Part shown: positions 13,226 through 15,729 of the stretch, piece by piece | How the letters are laid out: each line of letters opens with the position of its first letter | How positions within the stretch are numbered: position 1 is the stretch's first letter | NCBI GenBank assembly: GCA_900768675.1 | Contig: CAAGDT010000095.1 | Coordinates: 1 to 15,729, forward strand | Length of the DNA stretch: 15,729 nt | Direction: 5' to 3' | Source of the DNA: Oscillospiraceae bacterium | Lineage (GTDB): Bacteria; Bacillota; Clostridia; Oscillospirales; Ruminococcaceae | Program-made: the position numbers and the translations under genes | The notes under the pieces: generated by a model | What the model saw: only the letters and a program-made list of their open reading frames with translations | Database searches by the model: none | What the model was told of the DNA's origin: nothing

Positions 13226-14281
13226 ATGGCAAAAATCAGAATTGCCGTGCTTTTCGGCGGCGCTACAAAGGACCATAAAATTTCTCTGAAATCGGGCTAT
13301 GCTATTCTTAAGGGACTTTCCCCCGAGCGTTACGACGTCACTCCCATAGGCATAACAAAGGCGGGACGCTGGCTGTATTTTCCCGGAGATTACAGCGAAA
13401 TTCCCGAGGGAACATGGGAGAATAACAGCGACTGCTGTTCTGCAATAATTAGCCCCGACCCGCTTCATGCAGGCATTATTTCCATAATGAGCGACGGGAC
13501 AACCGCCTTTAAGCGGATAGACGTAGTGTTTTCCGCCCTTCACGGAAAATACGGCGAGGGCGGAAGAATACAGAGCCTTCTTAAGCTTTCTAAAATCCCC
13601 TATATAGACTGCAATCCCGATACTGCCGGCTACTGCATGGATAAAATGCTGACTCACCTTATTCTGGGTACTGCCGGAATTGACGTTCCCCGTTATGCGC
13701 TGCTGGAGAGAAGCGATTTAAACGTAATTGACGAGAAAATTGCTGAGATAGAAAATAGCTTTGAATATCCCGTGTATGTTTCAGCCTCAAGCTGCAGCTC
13801 CTCTATCGGCGCAAATGTAGTTCATAACAGCGCCGAGCTGAAAGCTGCCGCAAAGATAGCCTTTTCTCACCACCATACCGCAATTGTTGAAGAAGAGCTG
13901 ACCGGCAGGACGATTGAGTGTGCGGTGCTTGGCAATTCCTACGAAATTGAGGTTACTGCCTTAGGAGAGGTAGTAAAGCAAAGGCTTGACAATCCTTTCG
14001 CTTCATATACAGCACAGTTTACTACCGAGCCTGTAATTGCCCCCGAAGAAAAGGAAAAAATCAAGGCGGTTGCAGTAAAGGCATTCAAAGTTCTGAACTT
14101 CAAGGGCTATGCGAAAATGTCCTTTAAATTAAGCGGCGGCAGGATTATGCTCAGACGTATTGCAACAATCCCCGGATTTACCGAGGAAAGTGTTCTTCCT
14201 ATGCTTATGTGCGAGAGCGGATACTGCTATACGGAGGCGCTTGACAGGCTTGTTAATCTTGCGCTGGATGCCTGCTCCTGA
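13226..14281 (+). CDS. D-alanine-D-alanine ligase family protein, probable pseudoenzyme
   Basis: This 351-aa protein has Ddl size and domain order (N-terminal domain, central domain, ATP-grasp). It keeps fold landmarks: VLFGG (8-12), ALHGKYGEGG (104-113), the MDK loop (138-140), VEEELTGRTIECAVLGN (221-237) and the PGFT loop (316-319). Residues known to be needed for ligation are replaced: the Glu of HEVS is K18; the ATP Lys of V-K-P is S186 (VSASSCSSSIG); the Lys of the YEAKY loop appears to be Ser; and the Mg ligands Asp, Glu and Asn are S299, R311 and A313 (AKMSF, LRRIATIPGF). Catalysis is therefore unlikely, yet the frame is intact with a normal ribosome site (GAAAGGA). It may be a regulator, scaffold or D-Ala/peptide sensor; that is inference. 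It is first gene of an operon with DUF1934 and argS. Confidence 0.85.
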   Translation: MAKIRIAVLFGGATKDHKISLKSGYAILKGLSPERYDVTPIGITKAGRWLYFPGDYSEIPEGTWENNSDCCSAIISPDPLHAGIISIMSDGTTAFKRIDVVFSALHGKYGEGGRIQSLLKLSKIPYIDCNPDTAGYCMDKMLTHLILGTAGIDVPRYALLERSDLNVIDEKIAEIENSFEYPVYVSASSCSSSIGANVVHNSAELKAAAKIAFSHHHTAIVEEELTGRTIECAVLGNSYEIEVTALGEVVKQRLDNPFASYTAQFTTEPVIAPEEKEKIKAVAVKAFKVLNFKGYAKMSFKLSGGRIMLRRIATIPGFTEESVLPMLMCESGYCYTEALDRLVNLALDACS

Positions 14282-14313
14282 TAATAGCTGAGTTCTGAAA
14301 GGAAAACCTGTTA

Positions 14314-14724
14314 ATGAAAAACGTAAACGTTAGTATTTTAAGTAAGATAAGAACCGACGACGGGGAAGATACTACCGAATTTTTTACCTCGGGCAGCTAT
14401 GAGCTGGGAGAAAACGGTTATATTCTCTGCTATGACGAAAGCGACGGAATCGGCTACGAGTCCTGCAAGGTAAAGATTACCGTTACCGATAAAGCAGTTC
14501 TCATTGAGCGCTCCGGTCCCGCTGCGGCAAGCCTTACGATTGAAGCGGGCGTAAAGCATCACTGCGTTTACGGCACTCCCTACGGAGAATTTACAATGGG
14601 CATAAACGCATACGAGGTGGAGAGCGAGCTTAGCGACGAGGGCGGAAGGCTGAAATTAAGGTACAGTATAGACGTAAATTCGGATTTTATTTCGGAAAAC
14701 GAAATGCATATAACAATATCGTAA
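14314..14724 (+). CDS. DUF1934 (YwiB-like) beta-barrel protein
   Basis: This 136-aa soluble protein has no signal peptide or membrane segment. The alternating pattern of short beta strands throughout and the late segment TPYGEFTMGINAYEVE followed by GGRLKLRYSIDVN are those of DUF1934/YwiB, a calycin-like small beta-barrel family of unknown function. The position directly before argS is also its position in Bacillus (ywiB-argS), which supports the call. ATG 14314 follows GAAAGGAAAA, and the initiation region (TTCTGAAAGGAAAACC...GTTAATG) closely resembles that of the preceding Ddl-like gene. No biochemical role can be given. Confidence 0.82.
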   Translation: MKNVNVSILSKIRTDDGEDTTEFFTSGSYELGENGYILCYDESDGIGYESCKVKITVTDKAVLIERSGPAAASLTIEAGVKHHCVYGTPYGEFTMGINAYEVESELSDEGGRLKLRYSIDVNSDFISENEMHITIS

Positions 14725-14738
14725 AGGAAAGAAAAAAG

Positions 14739-15729
14739 ATGAACAACATGATTGAAACGGCAAAAAATGAAGTCAAGGAGATAATAATGAGCGCCCTTGG
14801 ACGGCTTATTGCGGAGGGAAAGCTTCCCGCTGAGCCGCTGCCGGGCTTTACGGTTGAAATCCCCGCAGACAGCTCCCATGGCGACTTTTCCTGTAATGCC
14901 GCCCTTGCTTCCGCAAAGACCTTTAAGACAAATCCCCGTGCAATTGCTACAATGATTGCTGAAAACGCAGTTCTTGATGGAACTCTTTTCGGAAAAATCG
15001 AGGTTGCAGGACCTGGTTTTATCAACCTTTTCTTAAATCCTCTCTGGTTCGGCGAAACCGTAAACAAAGCTATCGAATTTGGAGAAGACTACGGAAAGAC
15101 TGATATGGGCGCAGGCAAAAGGGTGCTTGTTGAATTTGTTTCCGCAAACCCCACAGGACCAATGCACATAGGAAACGCAAGAGGCGGAGCAATAGGCGAC
15201 TGTCTTGCTTCGCTGCTTTCTTATGCAGGCTACTATGTTGAAAGAGAATTTTATATAAACGACGCGGGAAATCAGGTGAACAAGTTCGGACTGAGCCTTG
15301 ACATCCGTTACAGACAGCTTTTCGGCGATGATATTGAAATGCCCGAGGACAGCTATCACGGACAGGATATTATCGACCACGCAAAGGCATTTGCGGAAAT
15401 CTACGGCGATAAGTATATGACTGCAAGCGAGGAGGAGAGAAGAAAGGCACTTGTTGACTACGCTCTCCCCATTAATATTAAGGGCCTTGAAACCGACCTT
15501 GGCAAGTACAGAATAAAGTACGACACCTGGTTCAAGGAAAGCTCACTCCACGAAAGCGGTAAGGTTGCCGAGGTAGTGGAAATGCTTAAGGAAAAGGGCG
15601 TTACCTACGAAAAGGAGGGCGCAATCTGGTTCAAGGCCTCCGATTTCGGCGACGACCAGGACAGAGTTCTTGTCCGTGCAAACGGCGTTCCCACTTACTT
15701 TGTTCCCGATATTGCATATCACTACAACA
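14739..15729 (+). CDS. argS: arginyl-tRNA synthetase, 3' end outside the window
   Basis: 330 codons of an expected roughly 560 are present; the frame stays open to the end of the window. ArgRS charges tRNA-Arg with arginine, a class I enzyme that needs tRNA for amino-acid activation. The N-terminal tRNA D-loop-contacting domain carries SSHGDFSCNAAL (45-56). The class I signature appears as SANPTGPMHIGNARG (135-149), HIGN replacing HIGH, as commonly seen in ArgRS of Firmicutes. FYINDAGNQ and the LVRANGVPTYFVPDIAYH segment are typical. The KMSK loop and anticodon domain are cut off. ATG 14739 follows AAAGGAAAG at 14724-14732, 14 nt after the DUF1934 stop. Confidence 0.96.
   Translation, partial: MNNMIETAKNEVKEIIMSALGRLIAEGKLPAEPLPGFTVEIPADSSHGDFSCNAALASAKTFKTNPRAIATMIAENAVLDGTLFGKIEVAGPGFINLFLNPLWFGETVNKAIEFGEDYGKTDMGAGKRVLVEFVSANPTGPMHIGNARGGAIGDCLASLLSYAGYYVEREFYINDAGNQVNKFGLSLDIRYRQLFGDDIEMPEDSYHGQDIIDHAKAFAEIYGDKYMTASEEERRKALVDYALPINIKGLETDLGKYRIKYDTWFKESSLHESGKVAEVVEMLKEKGVTYEKEGAIWFKASDFGDDQDRVLVRANGVPTYFVPDIAYHYN

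Noticed and set aside
15165..15176. HIGN instead of HIGH in ArgRS as an inactivating change
   Set aside because: Asn at this position is common in ArgRS of Firmicutes, and the surrounding motifs are intact.

Overview
The window looks like chromosomal DNA from an anaerobic Gram-positive Clostridia member, most likely a Ruminococcus-like Oscillospiraceae. The supporting evidence is AGGAGG-type ribosome sites, sigma-A promoters with 17-bp spacers, a forespore sigma factor (SigG), a CBM2-GH5 cellulase of the plant-fibre-degrader type and two c-di-GMP phosphodiesterase-type genes. This is inferred from gene content and sequence style; no species can be named with confidence. There is no phage, transposase, tRNA, rRNA or CRISPR array, and no gene-free stretch longer than about 180 bp.

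Region 1 (1-4131, plus) is a signalling and cellulose module. It holds the tail of an EAL-domain gene, then a full GAF-GGDEF-EAL protein with a degenerate GGDEF and an intact EAL site. The stop of that gene overlaps the start of a membrane-anchored CBM2-GH5 glucanase by 44 bp. The overlap suggests that a c-di-GMP hydrolase and a surface cellulase are made together.

Region 2 (4132-5121) carries sigG alone, behind a SigG/SigF-like promoter. It is bracketed by two nearly identical 32-nt inverted repeats that can form terminator hairpins.

Region 3 (5122-8404) has two divergent promoter regions. The first separates an unrecognised minus-strand membrane protein from metA, whose key residue Glu111 predicts a homoserine O-acetyltransferase. 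The second separates a minus-strand GNAT-maf pair from lepA. metA and maf converge on a shared bidirectional terminator.

Region 4 (8405-13062, plus) is a tight housekeeping operon, lepA-hemW-dusB-SDR, with overlaps or gaps of at most 13 nt.

Region 5 (13063-15729, plus) starts with a sigma-A promoter and a leader containing two mutually exclusive hairpins. It then encodes a D-Ala-D-Ala ligase homologue that has lost essentially all its metal and several ATP and substrate residues (a probable pseudoenzyme), a DUF1934/YwiB-like protein, and argS, which is cut by the window edge.

The least ordinary items are the Ddl pseudoenzyme in front of argS, the c-di-GMP phosphodiesterase/anchored-cellulase coupling, and the hairpin pair around sigG.
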